A stretch of 12,759 nt of DNA from assembly GCA_016871135.1 (NCBI GenBank), contig VFZQ01000065.1:1-12759 (forward strand). The letters are read 5' to 3'. Source of the stretch: Acidobacteriota bacterium. Its GTDB lineage: Bacteria; Acidobacteriota; Terriglobia; Bryobacterales; Bryobacteraceae. Below are positions 1-6,982 of the stretch, piece after piece. The stretch's first letter is position 1. Each line of letters begins with the position of its first letter. The notes under the pieces were generated by a model, which had not been told where the DNA came from, made no database searches, and saw nothing but the letters and a program-made list of their open reading frames with translations. The position numbers and the translations under genes were made by a program.

Positions 1-2711
1 GAGATGTTGCCGGAAAGCAGTGTGTCGCCGCGTTCCGTGTTGCGGCCGATCGTACCGAAAACACCCCGGGCCGGGGTCAATTGGGCCTTGGTAAAGCCCG
101 GCGCGACATCGATCGCACGGCGTGCGCCCGGCCTGCGAAGCAGCGAGCCGGCGACGTCGAAAATGCGATTGTTGTTGTTGCCCAGCGGAGTGTCGACGCC
201 TGCGTACAGCGTGTACGGACGGCCCGAGTTCGCCGTGACGATGCCTTGTACCGACCATCCGCCGAGCAGACGGTTTTTCGCCATCCACGGCAGTTCGTAC
301 GACCACGCCGTGTTGAACAGATGCCGCACGTCGAAATCCGCCGCGCCGCGATTCAATTGCCAGTTGCGTTCGTCGAGCGCCAGAATGCCGCGATCGAGAT
401 TCTGGTTCGTATTCGGAATATCGCTCACCGTATCGATGAACTTCGAGTACGTGTAGCTTGTGCGTATCATCATCCCGCGCCGCTGCCAAGTGAACGAACT
501 CTGCGATCCGTGATAGTGGGAATTCTGTCCGGTCGCTAGCACGTTAACGACGCCGACCTTAGGGTCGGGCCGAGACGCCTGCGCCAGTCCGTCGCCGCCG
601 TTCGGGCGATTCGTATAAGGCAGCTTGCGCGATAGCGTGCCGATGTAGCCCGCCGAAAACGTCGTCTGCGGATTGAACAGTTCGCGTTCATAGGTCAGCG
701 TCAGATGCTGTGCGTATGGATTGCGCAGATCGCCGCTGGGATAAACCAGACCGCTCGGCAGACTCGAGGAAGCGCCTTCCAGCAGATTCGGGAAACGCGG
801 CGCCGCGTTGGCCTGACTGATGATCAACGGCGGGTTGAATCGCGACAGTCCCGCGAACGAAAGCTCAAGCACGTTGTAGTAGATGCCGTAGCCGCCGCGC
901 ACGACGGACTTGCCGTCGCGGTCGGCGCGCCATGCGAAACCAAAACGGGGAGCGATGTTGTTCTTGTCGCTGTTGATCCGGTAGCGGTCGGCGATCAGCC
1001 CGTTGACCTCGCTCGGCACCTGGTTGTATTCATAGCGAACGCCAAGGTTTAACTGTAGACGGCGCGTCAGGTGCCAGTCGTCCTGGAAGAACGTGTTCAA
1101 CTCGGTTGCGCGCAAGCCAACGAACGGCTGGCCGACGTTGCGCGTATAAGACGCCGCGCGCCCGGCGAGAAAATCGGCGACATTGTTGAATCGCAGCGAA
1201 CCGTTGAACTGCGCGTTGATCACGCCATTGTTCAACTGCATGCGCCGCGCGGCGATGCCGGTCTTTAGCGTGTGCTTGCCCATCACGATCGACAAATCGT
1301 TGGTGTACTGATAGTTGTTCTGGAAAGTGCGGCGGCCGAGGAAGCTCGAAAAGCCGAGCGACGTCAAGCCGTTCACCTGCACGAAGCCGACCTGCGGCAT
1401 CAGCAACACCTTTTCTTGAAACGTATCGAGCAGCTTGTACCGTGTGTAGTTGAAGCGGGCCTCGTTGACAACGTTCGATTTCGGCGTCCAGATGTGATGC
1501 AGAGAATGGCCCTGCGGCTGCGTCTGCACGTTGGCATTTTGCTGTGCCGCGCCGGACGTATTCTGGTTGTTCGAGTTGAGGTAGGTCGACCGCGAGAACA
1601 GCTTTTGCGAGTTCGAAAGGTTCATGTCGAACCGCACCAGAAACGTCTGCATGAAACCGCCTTGCGGTGCGTTGGCGCGATGCAGATTCGTGCCCGGCTG
1701 GTTCGGCTCGGGGAATCGGTCGACCAGCGGCTTCACCGCCGCCACCGCCTGCGCCCGCTGGGCGGGCAGCAGCGTTTGTATCGTCGTCGCCGAACTGACG
1801 ACGCGCTTGAACCCTTCCCAGTTACCGAAGATAAAGGCCTTGTCCTTCTTGATCGCGCCGCCGGCCGATCCGCCGAAGAAGTTGAACTTCAGCGGTGGCT
1901 TCTGGTTGTCGAAAGCGTTGCGCGCGGCCATTTTGTCGTGGCGGAAATACTCATAGAAACTGCCGTGCCACTCGTTGCCGCCGCGTTTGGTGACCATCGA
2001 AATGATGGCGCCGTTTTGCCGCCCGTACTCGGCCTTGAAGTTGTGCGTCAACACCTGCATGCCTTCGATCGACTCCGATGCGATCAGTTGCTCGCTCACG
2101 CCGCGGCCCATCAACATGCCGCCTTCGATCTCGTTGTAGTCGTTCGAATCGATCAGATAGTTGTTGTTGCGATTGCGCGCGCCGGCAACCGAGAACGGCC
2201 GGTGCGCCGCCGTCGACGGCGTGACCGCCGGCGTCAAATACGCCTGATTGCGGAAGTTGCGCCCCGTGCCCCCGGCGACCATGGGCAGGTCCTGCATCAA
2301 CGCCTGGCCATAGGTCTTGCCGTCTCCAGAGGCGTCGAAGTTCACCGCGCTGACGCCCTCGCTGGACACCGTGACTTCCTGTTTCGTCGATTCCGGATTC
2401 AGCGATGCTTTAATCGACTGCGCTCTTCCAACGACCAGTGTGATCCGTTCAAACGTGGTCCGCGCGAAGCCGGGCGCCGTGACCTCTACGCGGTAATCCC
2501 CCGGCGCAAGCGACGGCGCGCGGAAGACTCCGGTCTCGTCGGTCGATAACTTCAACTCGGCGTTTGTACCGAGGTTTGCAATGCGGACGTTGGCGTTTTG
2601 CACGGCGAGGCCTTGGGCGTCGATAACCGTGCCGTTTAATGAGCTGCTGATACTCTGCGCGAACGCTGCCGAAACGGCAATCGTCGCCAGAAGCAAAGAT
2701 TTCTGAAACAT
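1..2711 (-). CDS. Oar-like TonB-dependent outer-membrane receptor, C-terminus cut by window edge
   Basis: Open from the ATG at 2711 to base 1 (903 codons) with no stop, so the C-terminus lies outside. Residues 1-18 form a signal peptide (MFQKSLLLATIAVSAAFA, cleavage before Gln19). Residues 22-105 fit a carboxypeptidase-regulatory-like beta-sandwich (LNGTVIDAQG start, DETGVFRAPSLAPGDYRVEV core). A plug-like region follows at about 118-225 (SVAGARNRNNNYLIDSNDYN near 170, AEYGRQNGAIISMVTKRGG near 225-240). The remainder is an Asn/aromatic-rich beta barrel with segments such as NNIAPRFGFAWR and LNLGVRYEYNQVP. Oar-like receptors are usually somewhat over 1000 residues, so roughly 100-200 are missing. 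The start is well supported by GGAG four bases upstream of ATG. The gene lies 42 bp downstream of a small cysteine-rich gene on the same strand and probably shares its transcript. The family imports substrates across the outer membrane using TonB energy; the ligand cannot be read from the sequence. Confidence 0.93.
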   Translation of the reverse strand, partial: MFQKSLLLATIAVSAAFAQSISSSLNGTVIDAQGLAVQNANVRIANLGTNAELKLSTDETGVFRAPSLAPGDYRVEVTAPGFARTTFERITLVVGRAQSIKASLNPESTKQEVTVSSEGVSAVNFDASGDGKTYGQALMQDLPMVAGGTGRNFRNQAYLTPAVTPSTAAHRPFSVAGARNRNNNYLIDSNDYNEIEGGMLMGRGVSEQLIASESIEGMQVLTHNFKAEYGRQNGAIISMVTKRGGNEWHGSFYEYFRHDKMAARNAFDNQKPPLKFNFFGGSAGGAIKKDKAFIFGNWEGFKRVVSSATTIQTLLPAQRAQAVAAVKPLVDRFPEPNQPGTNLHRANAPQGGFMQTFLVRFDMNLSNSQKLFSRSTYLNSNNQNTSGAAQQNANVQTQPQGHSLHHIWTPKSNVVNEARFNYTRYKLLDTFQEKVLLMPQVGFVQVNGLTSLGFSSFLGRRTFQNNYQYTNDLSIVMGKHTLKTGIAARRMQLNNGVINAQFNGSLRFNNVADFLAGRAASYTRNVGQPFVGLRATELNTFFQDDWHLTRRLQLNLGVRYEYNQVPSEVNGLIADRYRINSDKNNIAPRFGFAWRADRDGKSVVRGGYGIYYNVLELSFAGLSRFNPPLIISQANAAPRFPNLLEGASSSLPSGLVYPSGDLRNPYAQHLTLTYERELFNPQTTFSAGYIGTLSRKLPYTNRPNGGDGLAQASRPDPKVGVVNVLATGQNSHYHGSQSSFTWQRRGMMIRTSYTYSKFIDTVSDIPNTNQNLDRGILALDERNWQLNRGAADFDVRHLFNTAWSYELPWMAKNRLLGGWSVQGIVTANSGRPYTLYAGVDTPLGNNNNRIFDVAGSLLRRPGARRAIDVAPGFTKAQLTPARGVFGTIGRNTERGDTLLSGNI

Positions 2712-2753
2712 GATTCTCCGCAAATTCGTAAACTGCGGGCGTTGAAACGCGGG

Positions 2754-3149
2754 CTAGGAAACGAATTGAGAGGGTGGAGGCCTTTGATACAGGCTTGGAT
2801 CGACGCCCGCCGAAGTGCGGGCCTCGTTCGCCGTCACCGCAATCGGCGCGAACACGGCGATCGGCTCTGCGGTCGGCGTCATCGGACTCGGCGCGGCCGT
2901 CAACAACGGCGCGGCGTTCGAGGGTTGTCCGCAGCAGGGCAGCTTGCAATGGTTCGGCGCTTGCACCGCGGGCGTGTCGTGCATCGCCTTGCGCTTGCAG
3001 CACATCTTCGCCTTGCCGGTGCGGCAGCACTCCATGCCGACCGGAACGTCGGTGACGCCCAGCGCGAGCATCGGCATGGCTTGCACAAAAAGGAACAACG
3101 CCAGCATCCAAAGGCTGGTGAAGCGCCGCTTTGTGAAAGAGAACGACAC
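2754..3149 (-). CDS. Small secreted cysteine-rich protein, unknown function
   Basis: 131 residues from a GTG start. A basic N-terminus (KRR at 7-9) precedes a hydrophobic stretch at about 13-31 (LWMLALFLFVQAMPMLALG), consistent with a signal peptide or membrane anchor. The mature part has seven cysteines in paired clusters: Cys41-Cys42, Cys50-Cys51, then Cys68 and Cys72-Cys73, with nearby His57, His67 and several Met. The C-terminal third is Ala/Pro/Thr-rich and looks disordered. I do not recognise a named family. CC pairs with His and Met suggest metal or heme binding, or disulfides, but this is inference. It sits 42 bp upstream of the large receptor gene on the same strand, so the two may be co-transcribed. 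The GTG start gives a normal signal peptide; an ATG at Met15 would remove its charged end. Overlapping frames are open on both strands here, and this frame is preferred because only it has a sensible signal peptide and clustered cysteines. Confidence 0.65.
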   Translation of the reverse strand: MSFSFTKRRFTSLWMLALFLFVQAMPMLALGVTDVPVGMECCRTGKAKMCCKRKAMHDTPAVQAPNHCKLPCCGQPSNAAPLLTAAPSPMTPTAEPIAVFAPIAVTANEARTSAGVDPSLYQRPPPSQFVS

Positions 3150-3204
3150 GGAGACACAGTTATGGTAGCAGAGTTAGAAACCCAGCTGAGTCTCGACATG
3201 CTCC

Positions 3205-3218
3205 TTGACCATTGTCAA
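3205..3218. promoter_or_regulatory. Inverted repeat TTGAC-n4-GTCAA, candidate operator or -35 region
   Basis: A perfect 5+5 inverted repeat (TTGACCATTGTCAA) lies 56 bp upstream of the GTG of the cysteine-rich gene. On the minus strand it contains TTGACA, a consensus -35 hexamer, but no convincing -10 box follows at 16-18 bp. It could be a regulator-binding site for the small-protein/receptor unit. The rest of the gap 3150-3397 holds a GC-only palindrome at 3269-3280 and no open frame with protein character. The regulator is unknown and the call is weak. Confidence 0.3.
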
Positions 3219-3397
3219 AGGGGGGCAGACATCTTAACCAGGCATTCCCCTCCACCAGGATTTGGCGCCGCGCCGGCGCGCGCGTGGACCGCGGGTTGCT
3301 CTGCGGTTAACGAATCATGTGTTTCCTGCGTCACGCAAATAGTAGTCGCAGCATCTACAAGAATAGAGATTAAGCAGCAGATCGCCTTTCGGTGTGA

Positions 3398-4825
3398 TCA
3401 TAGCAAGCGCAGAAGAGACTGCCCGTACGCATCCCCCAACGCCTCAATCCGCGCCCGCAAACGCCGCCGGTGATCGGACAACACAGGGGCGAATTTCGGA
3501 TTTGTCGCGAGATTTAGAGTCTCGCCCGGGTCCTTCTCCATGTCGATCAGCATCTCGCGCGGCGCATCGCCGGCGAACAGCGAATACTTGTAACGGCGGC
3601 TGCGCACTGTTCTCGAATCGACGCATTCAATGACCACATCCTCGCGCCAGTCCTTGGCTCGGCCCTGTTCCACCAGCGGACGGACACTCCGGCCCGGTAA
3701 CCCCTCGGGAGGCGTTATCCCGGCATAATCACAAAGCGTCGGCAGCAGATCCACGCAGGATGAAATCAGATGCCGCTTGTCCACGCGGCCCGCCCGTGTG
3801 TGTCCGGGCCACGAGACGATAAACGGCACTCGCGCCGATTCTTCGTACGGCAAGCTCTTATGTTCGAAGCCGTGGGCGGAGTCCATGTCCCCGTGGTCGC
3901 TCGAAAAGACGACCACCGTGTCACGGTCGAGCCCCGTTTCGCGCAACGCCGTCAAGACCTTCCCGATCTCGGCATCCACCCGTTCGGTGAGCCGGCAATA
4001 GGCCCATCGATGCATGCGCCAATCTTCGGCGCTCCAATGTTTGCGCACGTAGCCGCGGAAACTGCCGTAGCGCCCGAGCGCCGCGGGTTCTTCACTGGTG
4101 GGCGGGTGGTTGGCGGGCAGCGGCGGACAATGGTGCGCGAAGAAATCGCCGCGCTCGACTCCCGGTGGCGTCCGCAACGCCTCCGCCATGCACTCGCGCT
4201 CTACCTTTGAATTGGGATGCATTCCCGGTAGATTGTTGGCCTTGGTGTAGGCGTCGATGGCCATGTAGCAGATGTCGTGCGGGTTGATGAACGAGGCCAC
4301 CATTAGAAACGGCTGCGTCTGTTTCTCGCGCAAAAACGACGCGCAGCGCTCTGCCAGCGCGTCGCGTTCGTTTTCGGCTAAATATTCAAACCCGATGCTT
4401 GCCGGTGTCATCGGTTTCGGCCAATGCGTTTTACCGCCGAACACTGTCCGATAGCCCGCCCGCCGGAAGACGTGCCCCATCGCCTGTGGCAACGCGCTCT
4501 CTGGCACATTCGCCGCTCCGTTGGTGCGCATGTCGAAGTGGCTGGGGAATCGTCCGGTCATCATCGACGTGCGCGCGGGCATGCACACTGGATTCGACGA
4601 ATACGCCAGATCGAAACGAACTCCGGCGGCCGCCAAGCTATCCATGTTTGGTGTCTTTAGCCACCGGTTGCCCATGCAACTCATCATGTTCCAGTGCTGC
4701 TGGTCCGTCATGATGTAGAGAATGTTTGGGCGCGCTGGCGCGGCGGGCAACGCGGGTGCGCCAAGTGCAGCCGAGGCCGCGGTGCGAAGGAAGCGGCGTC
4801 GGCCTCCGGAAGTGCTGTCGGGCAT
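3398..4825 (-). CDS. Tat-exported sulfatase (type I, formylglycine-dependent)
   Basis: 475 residues, full length for the alkaline-phosphatase-like sulfatase superfamily; hydrolyses sulfate esters. The Tat signal is GGRRRFLRTAASAALGAPA at 7-25. The fold starts at PNILYIMTDQQ (33-43, metal ligand Asp41). The maturation motif is CMPAR at 81-85, where Cys81 would be oxidised to formylglycine, followed by TSMMTGR. Other expected active-site residues are present: Lys132 and His134 (GKTHW), His183 (NPHD), Asp310-His311 (SSDHGD) and Lys323 (EHKS). The C-terminal subdomain includes the usual LIDMEKDPGETLNLA segment. The protein is expected in the periplasm or envelope. It needs a separate formylglycine-generating enzyme, none of which is in the window. 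The gene is divergent from the isomerase/ThuA pair, which suggests joint use of one sulfated glycan, but the substrate is unresolved. The ATG start has no Shine-Dalgarno but a -10-like box seven bases upstream. Confidence 0.96.
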   Translation of the reverse strand: MPDSTSGGRRRFLRTAASAALGAPALPAAPARPNILYIMTDQQHWNMMSCMGNRWLKTPNMDSLAAAGVRFDLAYSSNPVCMPARTSMMTGRFPSHFDMRTNGAANVPESALPQAMGHVFRRAGYRTVFGGKTHWPKPMTPASIGFEYLAENERDALAERCASFLREKQTQPFLMVASFINPHDICYMAIDAYTKANNLPGMHPNSKVERECMAEALRTPPGVERGDFFAHHCPPLPANHPPTSEEPAALGRYGSFRGYVRKHWSAEDWRMHRWAYCRLTERVDAEIGKVLTALRETGLDRDTVVVFSSDHGDMDSAHGFEHKSLPYEESARVPFIVSWPGHTRAGRVDKRHLISSCVDLLPTLCDYAGITPPEGLPGRSVRPLVEQGRAKDWREDVVIECVDSRTVRSRRYKYSLFAGDAPREMLIDMEKDPGETLNLATNPKFAPVLSDHRRRLRARIEALGDAYGQSLLRLL

Positions 4826-4832
4826 CGGAACA

Positions 4833-4838
4833 GTTATA
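4833..4838 (-). promoter_or_regulatory. Putative -10 box (TATAAC) of the sulfatase gene
   Basis: On the minus strand TATAAC ends seven bases before the sulfatase ATG at 4825, which would put the transcription start at or next to the start codon. No Shine-Dalgarno is visible, so the transcript may be leaderless. No clear -35 was found. Confidence 0.45.
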
Positions 4839-4866
4839 TCGCAGTCCGCACCGCCTGAAACTCTGC

Positions 4867-4872
4867 TATGTT
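4867..4872 (+). promoter_or_regulatory. Putative -10 box (TATGTT) of the isomerase/ThuA operon
   Basis: TATGTT ends six bases before the ATG at 4879 with no Shine-Dalgarno between, so transcription would begin at about the A of the start codon. With the TATAAC box on the other strand it forms a compact 53-bp divergent promoter region. Confidence 0.4.
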
Positions 4873-4878
4873 CTCGCT

Positions 4879-5781
4879 ATGGATTTCACACGCCGCCAGT
4901 TTGCCGCCGCGGCCGCGCTCTTCGCCGCGCCAGGCCGCGCGGTCCGCCTCGGCGGGCCGATTTTCCTCAAGTCCGATGACCCCGCCGCGCTTGCCCGCGA
5001 ACACAAGCGCCTGGGCTATGCCGCCGCATACTGCCCCGCCGCCGATGTGAAAAACACCGCGCGCGTCAGCGCCATCGAAGCCGCCTTCAAAGCCGAAAAC
5101 GTCGTCATCGCCGAAGTCGGCGCGTGGAAGAATCTGCTCGATCCCGATGCCGCCAAACGCAAGGAGAACTTCGACTACGTCGTCTCGCGCATGGCCCTCG
5201 CCGAAGCCGTCGGCGCGCGCTGTTGCGTGGACATCGCCGGCTCGTTCAACGACAAAGTCTGGTACGGCCCGCACAAGGAAAACTTCACGCCCCGTTTCTT
5301 CGACGCCACGGTCGAAAACGCCCGCAAGATCATCGATGCCGTGAAACCCCGCCGCGCCAAATTCGCCTTCGAAATCATGGGCTGGTGCATGCCCGAAACC
5401 GCCGACCGCTACGTGCAACTCATCAAGGCCATCGACCGCCCGGCCTTCGCCGCGCACGTCGACGTCTGCAACGCCATCAACTCGCCGGAAAAATTCTACT
5501 CGAACGCCGCTGTGACCGATGAGATCTTCCGCAAACTCGGCAAGTGGATCGTCTCCTGCCACGCGAAGGACCTGCAGTGGATCCCCGAAATGAACGTGCA
5601 TTTCGTCGAGGTGATTCCGGGCCGGGGCGAGATCGACTACCGCCCCTACCTACGCGGCATCGCCGGATTGGGTCACGAAGCGCCGCTCATGCTGGAGCAC
5701 TTGAAGACCGCCGAAGAGTACAACGAGGGCGCCGCCTACATTCGAAAGATCGGCGCGCAGGCCGGAGTGTCGTTTGCTTAG
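4879..5781 (+). CDS. Sugar phosphate isomerase/epimerase-like TIM-barrel protein, Tat-type N-terminus
   Basis: 300 residues, xylose-isomerase-like (AP endonuclease family 2) TIM barrel. Family members isomerise or epimerise sugars, and relatives act as 3-keto-glycoside lyases. The four expected metal ligands can be placed: Glu165 (FAFEIMGW), Asp195 (AHVDVCNA), His228 (SCHAKD) and Glu273 (LMLEH). A conserved GRGEID loop is at 248-253. The N-terminus MDFTRRQFAAAAALFAAP has a twin arginine and a short hydrophobic run, so export by Tat is likely, unlike cytosolic sugar-phosphate enzymes. The frame stays open upstream to 4726, but that extension encodes Arg-rich shadow sequence inside the sulfatase gene; ATG 4879 gives the Tat signal at the right place. 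The gene ends inside the start of the ThuA-like gene, implying translational coupling. The exact reaction is unknown; a role in catabolism of modified sugars released near the divergent sulfatase is inferred. Confidence 0.93.
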   Translation: MDFTRRQFAAAAALFAAPGRAVRLGGPIFLKSDDPAALAREHKRLGYAAAYCPAADVKNTARVSAIEAAFKAENVVIAEVGAWKNLLDPDAAKRKENFDYVVSRMALAEAVGARCCVDIAGSFNDKVWYGPHKENFTPRFFDATVENARKIIDAVKPRRAKFAFEIMGWCMPETADRYVQLIKAIDRPAFAAHVDVCNAINSPEKFYSNAAVTDEIFRKLGKWIVSCHAKDLQWIPEMNVHFVEVIPGRGEIDYRPYLRGIAGLGHEAPLMLEHLKTAEEYNEGAAYIRKIGAQAGVSFA

Positions 5782-6580
5782 ACGCGCCCTCATGCTCGCC
5801 GCCGCGTTGCGCCGCAAGGCCCGTGTGGTCTTCGTCACCGGCGACGACGAGTATCGCAGCGAGTACTCCATGCCCGCGCTCGCGCGCCTTCTCGAAACGC
5901 ATCACAAGCTGAAGTGCACGGTCTGCTATGCGCGGCCCACGCCGCAGTCGAATGCCAATATCGAAGGCCTCGACGCGCTCAAGGACGCCGACCTGATGGT
6001 GCTCTTTCTGCGTTGGCGTGCGCTGCCCGAGGCGCAACTGGAGCCGATCCTTCAACACGTCGCGCAAGGCAAACCTACCGCCGGATTCCGCACGTCGACG
6101 CATTCGTTCAACTATCCGAAAGATCACCCGCGCTTTGCCGAGAACGACGGCTTCCCGTTGCGTGTCTTCGGCGCAAAGTGGACGCGCCATCACGGCCACA
6201 CATCGACCACCGCGACGACAAAAGCGGAAAACCACCCCATCCTCAACGGCGTCGATCCCAACATGACGGTGCCGAGTTGGCTCTACACCGTCAATCCGCT
6301 GCAGGGCGACATCACACCGCTTCTCATCGGCCGTGCCATCAACCCGGAGCGCAATCGCGACGACGGCCCGCAGCCGGTCGCCTGGACAAAGAAGCCCAAC
6401 GTATTTTTCACGACGCTCGGCCATCCGGATGATTTCAAGAACGAATCGTTCCGCAGGCTTGCCATCAACGGAATGCTCTGGACACTCGGCCGATCCATCC
6501 CACGCAGCGGTGCTCGCGCCGATTTCGCCGGCGCCTACGACCCGCCGCCTTCAGGAATTCCGCCTAAGCCGCGCGGTTGA
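5774..6580 (+). CDS. ThuA-like domain protein (class I glutamine-amidotransferase-like fold)
   Basis: 268 residues spanning a single ThuA domain, a family named for trehalose utilisation and often found beside sugar oxidoreductases and TIM-barrel isomerases. Visible features: strand and loop RVVFVTGDDEYRSE (17-30), the flavodoxin-like core DLMVLFLRWRALP (73-85), the conserved GFRTSTHSFNYP (104-115) with His110, the HHGH cluster (139-142), NHP (153-155), GHPDDF (216-221) and helix FRRLAINGMLWTLGR (226-240). I chose the TTG at 5774 because GGAG lies at 5764-5767, six bases upstream, and the TTG overlaps the isomerase stop by eight bases, a coupling arrangement. The in-frame ATG at 5792 lacks any Shine-Dalgarno but remains possible. 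No convincing signal peptide, so it may be cytoplasmic even though its partner looks exported. The 3' end overlaps the convergent 122-residue gene by 17 bp. Biochemical activity of this family is poorly defined. Confidence 0.9.
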   Translation: MLRRALMLAAALRRKARVVFVTGDDEYRSEYSMPALARLLETHHKLKCTVCYARPTPQSNANIEGLDALKDADLMVLFLRWRALPEAQLEPILQHVAQGKPTAGFRTSTHSFNYPKDHPRFAENDGFPLRVFGAKWTRHHGHTSTTATTKAENHPILNGVDPNMTVPSWLYTVNPLQGDITPLLIGRAINPERNRDDGPQPVAWTKKPNVFFTTLGHPDDFKNESFRRLAINGMLWTLGRSIPRSGARADFAGAYDPPPSGIPPKPRG

Positions 6581-6932
6581 TATGAATCGCTACGATGCGT
6601 GAGGTCGTCACGCGTTTGCCGCCCGTCGGAAACGTGAACCGCAGTTCCGGCGCCAGATAGCCCTCGCGAAAAACGCGCGATGGATAGGTCGAGCCGATTC
6701 CCCGCACCAGCACCGGTTCGGGGCAATACTCCGGATGCCCGCAAATAATCGACTCGCCGTTACCCTGCGTCGTGACCGTGTATGTGTTGTTCTTCGTTTC
6801 GACCGAAATCACCGTGCCGGCCGGCAGCGAGTCCAGCAGCACGCCGCCCGTCGCGTCGGTTTCCGGAAGCGCTCCGCCGTCAAACCCATAGGTGGAGAGT
6901 TCGCTCGGACGTATAATCGCGGTATCGTTCAT
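6564..6932 (-). CDS. Conserved hypothetical protein, tandem paralogue A (122 aa)
   Basis: I do not recognise a named family. The 122 residues align without gaps to the neighbouring gene (7351-6983) at about 64 identical positions (52%) by hand. Conserved blocks: N-terminal MND.AI, GG.-L-D-L-GT (29-40), TKN.TYTV (46-53), GHPEYCPEPV (65-74), FREGYLAPE (88-96), RF.FPT.GKRV (98-108) and TSRI (110-113). No signal peptide or membrane segment; likely a small cytoplasmic beta-rich protein. One cysteine in the PEYCPEP motif is invariant and a second (Cys64) is not. The ATG has AAGG seven bases upstream and a TACAAT box further up, so it can be transcribed on its own although the paralogue's stop lies only 50 bp away. 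Conservation concentrated in motifs argues that both copies are real and under selection. Confidence 0.82.
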   Translation of the reverse strand: MNDTAIIRPSELSTYGFDGGALPETDATGGVLLDSLPAGTVISVETKNNTYTVTTQGNGESIICGHPEYCPEPVLVRGIGSTYPSRVFREGYLAPELRFTFPTGGKRVTTSRIVAIHINRAA

Positions 6933-6943
6933 CGAATGCCTTC

Positions 6944-6949
6944 ATTGTA
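6944..6949 (-). promoter_or_regulatory. Putative -10 box (TACAAT) for paralogue A
   Basis: TACAAT on the minus strand, in the 50-bp gap between the two paralogues, ends 11 bases before the ATG at 6932, with AAGG as Shine-Dalgarno between them. No strong -35 is visible (a weak TTCGCC lies 18 bp upstream). It suggests separate transcription of copy A. Confidence 0.35.
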
Positions 6950-6982
6950 CTAGTGCGCAAACCGAAGGCGAAACAGCTCAGC

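Noticed and set aside
1272..2549. 425-codon plus-strand open frame
   Set aside because: It lies opposite the first receptor and is Arg/Val/His-rich with no recognisable motif. The minus-strand reading has clear domain content.
2449..3111. 220-codon minus-strand frame overlapping the cysteine-rich gene and receptor start
   Set aside because: It would overlap the receptor's signal peptide and regulatory-like domain in another frame and is Arg-rich with no motif.
3269..3280. CGCGCCGGCGCG palindrome as a sulfatase terminator
   Set aside because: Perfect but loopless and without a following U-tract; GC-only palindromes are common by chance at this GC content.
2742..3473. Plus-strand frame of 243 codons across the cysteine-rich gene
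   Set aside because: Arg-rich shadow with no signal or domain; it overlaps the sulfatase 3' end.
4726..4878. N-terminal extension of the isomerase frame
   Set aside because: It overlaps the sulfatase N-terminus and is Arg/Cys-rich without similarity to the family. The ATG at 4879 begins a proper Tat signal.
4834..5601. 255-codon minus-strand frame opposite the isomerase
   Set aside because: Shadow of the TIM-barrel gene, whose metal ligands are all in place on the plus strand.
5687..6424. 245-codon minus-strand frame opposite the isomerase end and ThuA gene
   Set aside because: Composition typical of an antisense shadow; ThuA motifs are on the plus strand.
6912..6917. TATAAT on the plus strand
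   Set aside because: It falls inside paralogue A on the opposite strand with no plus-strand gene in front of it.
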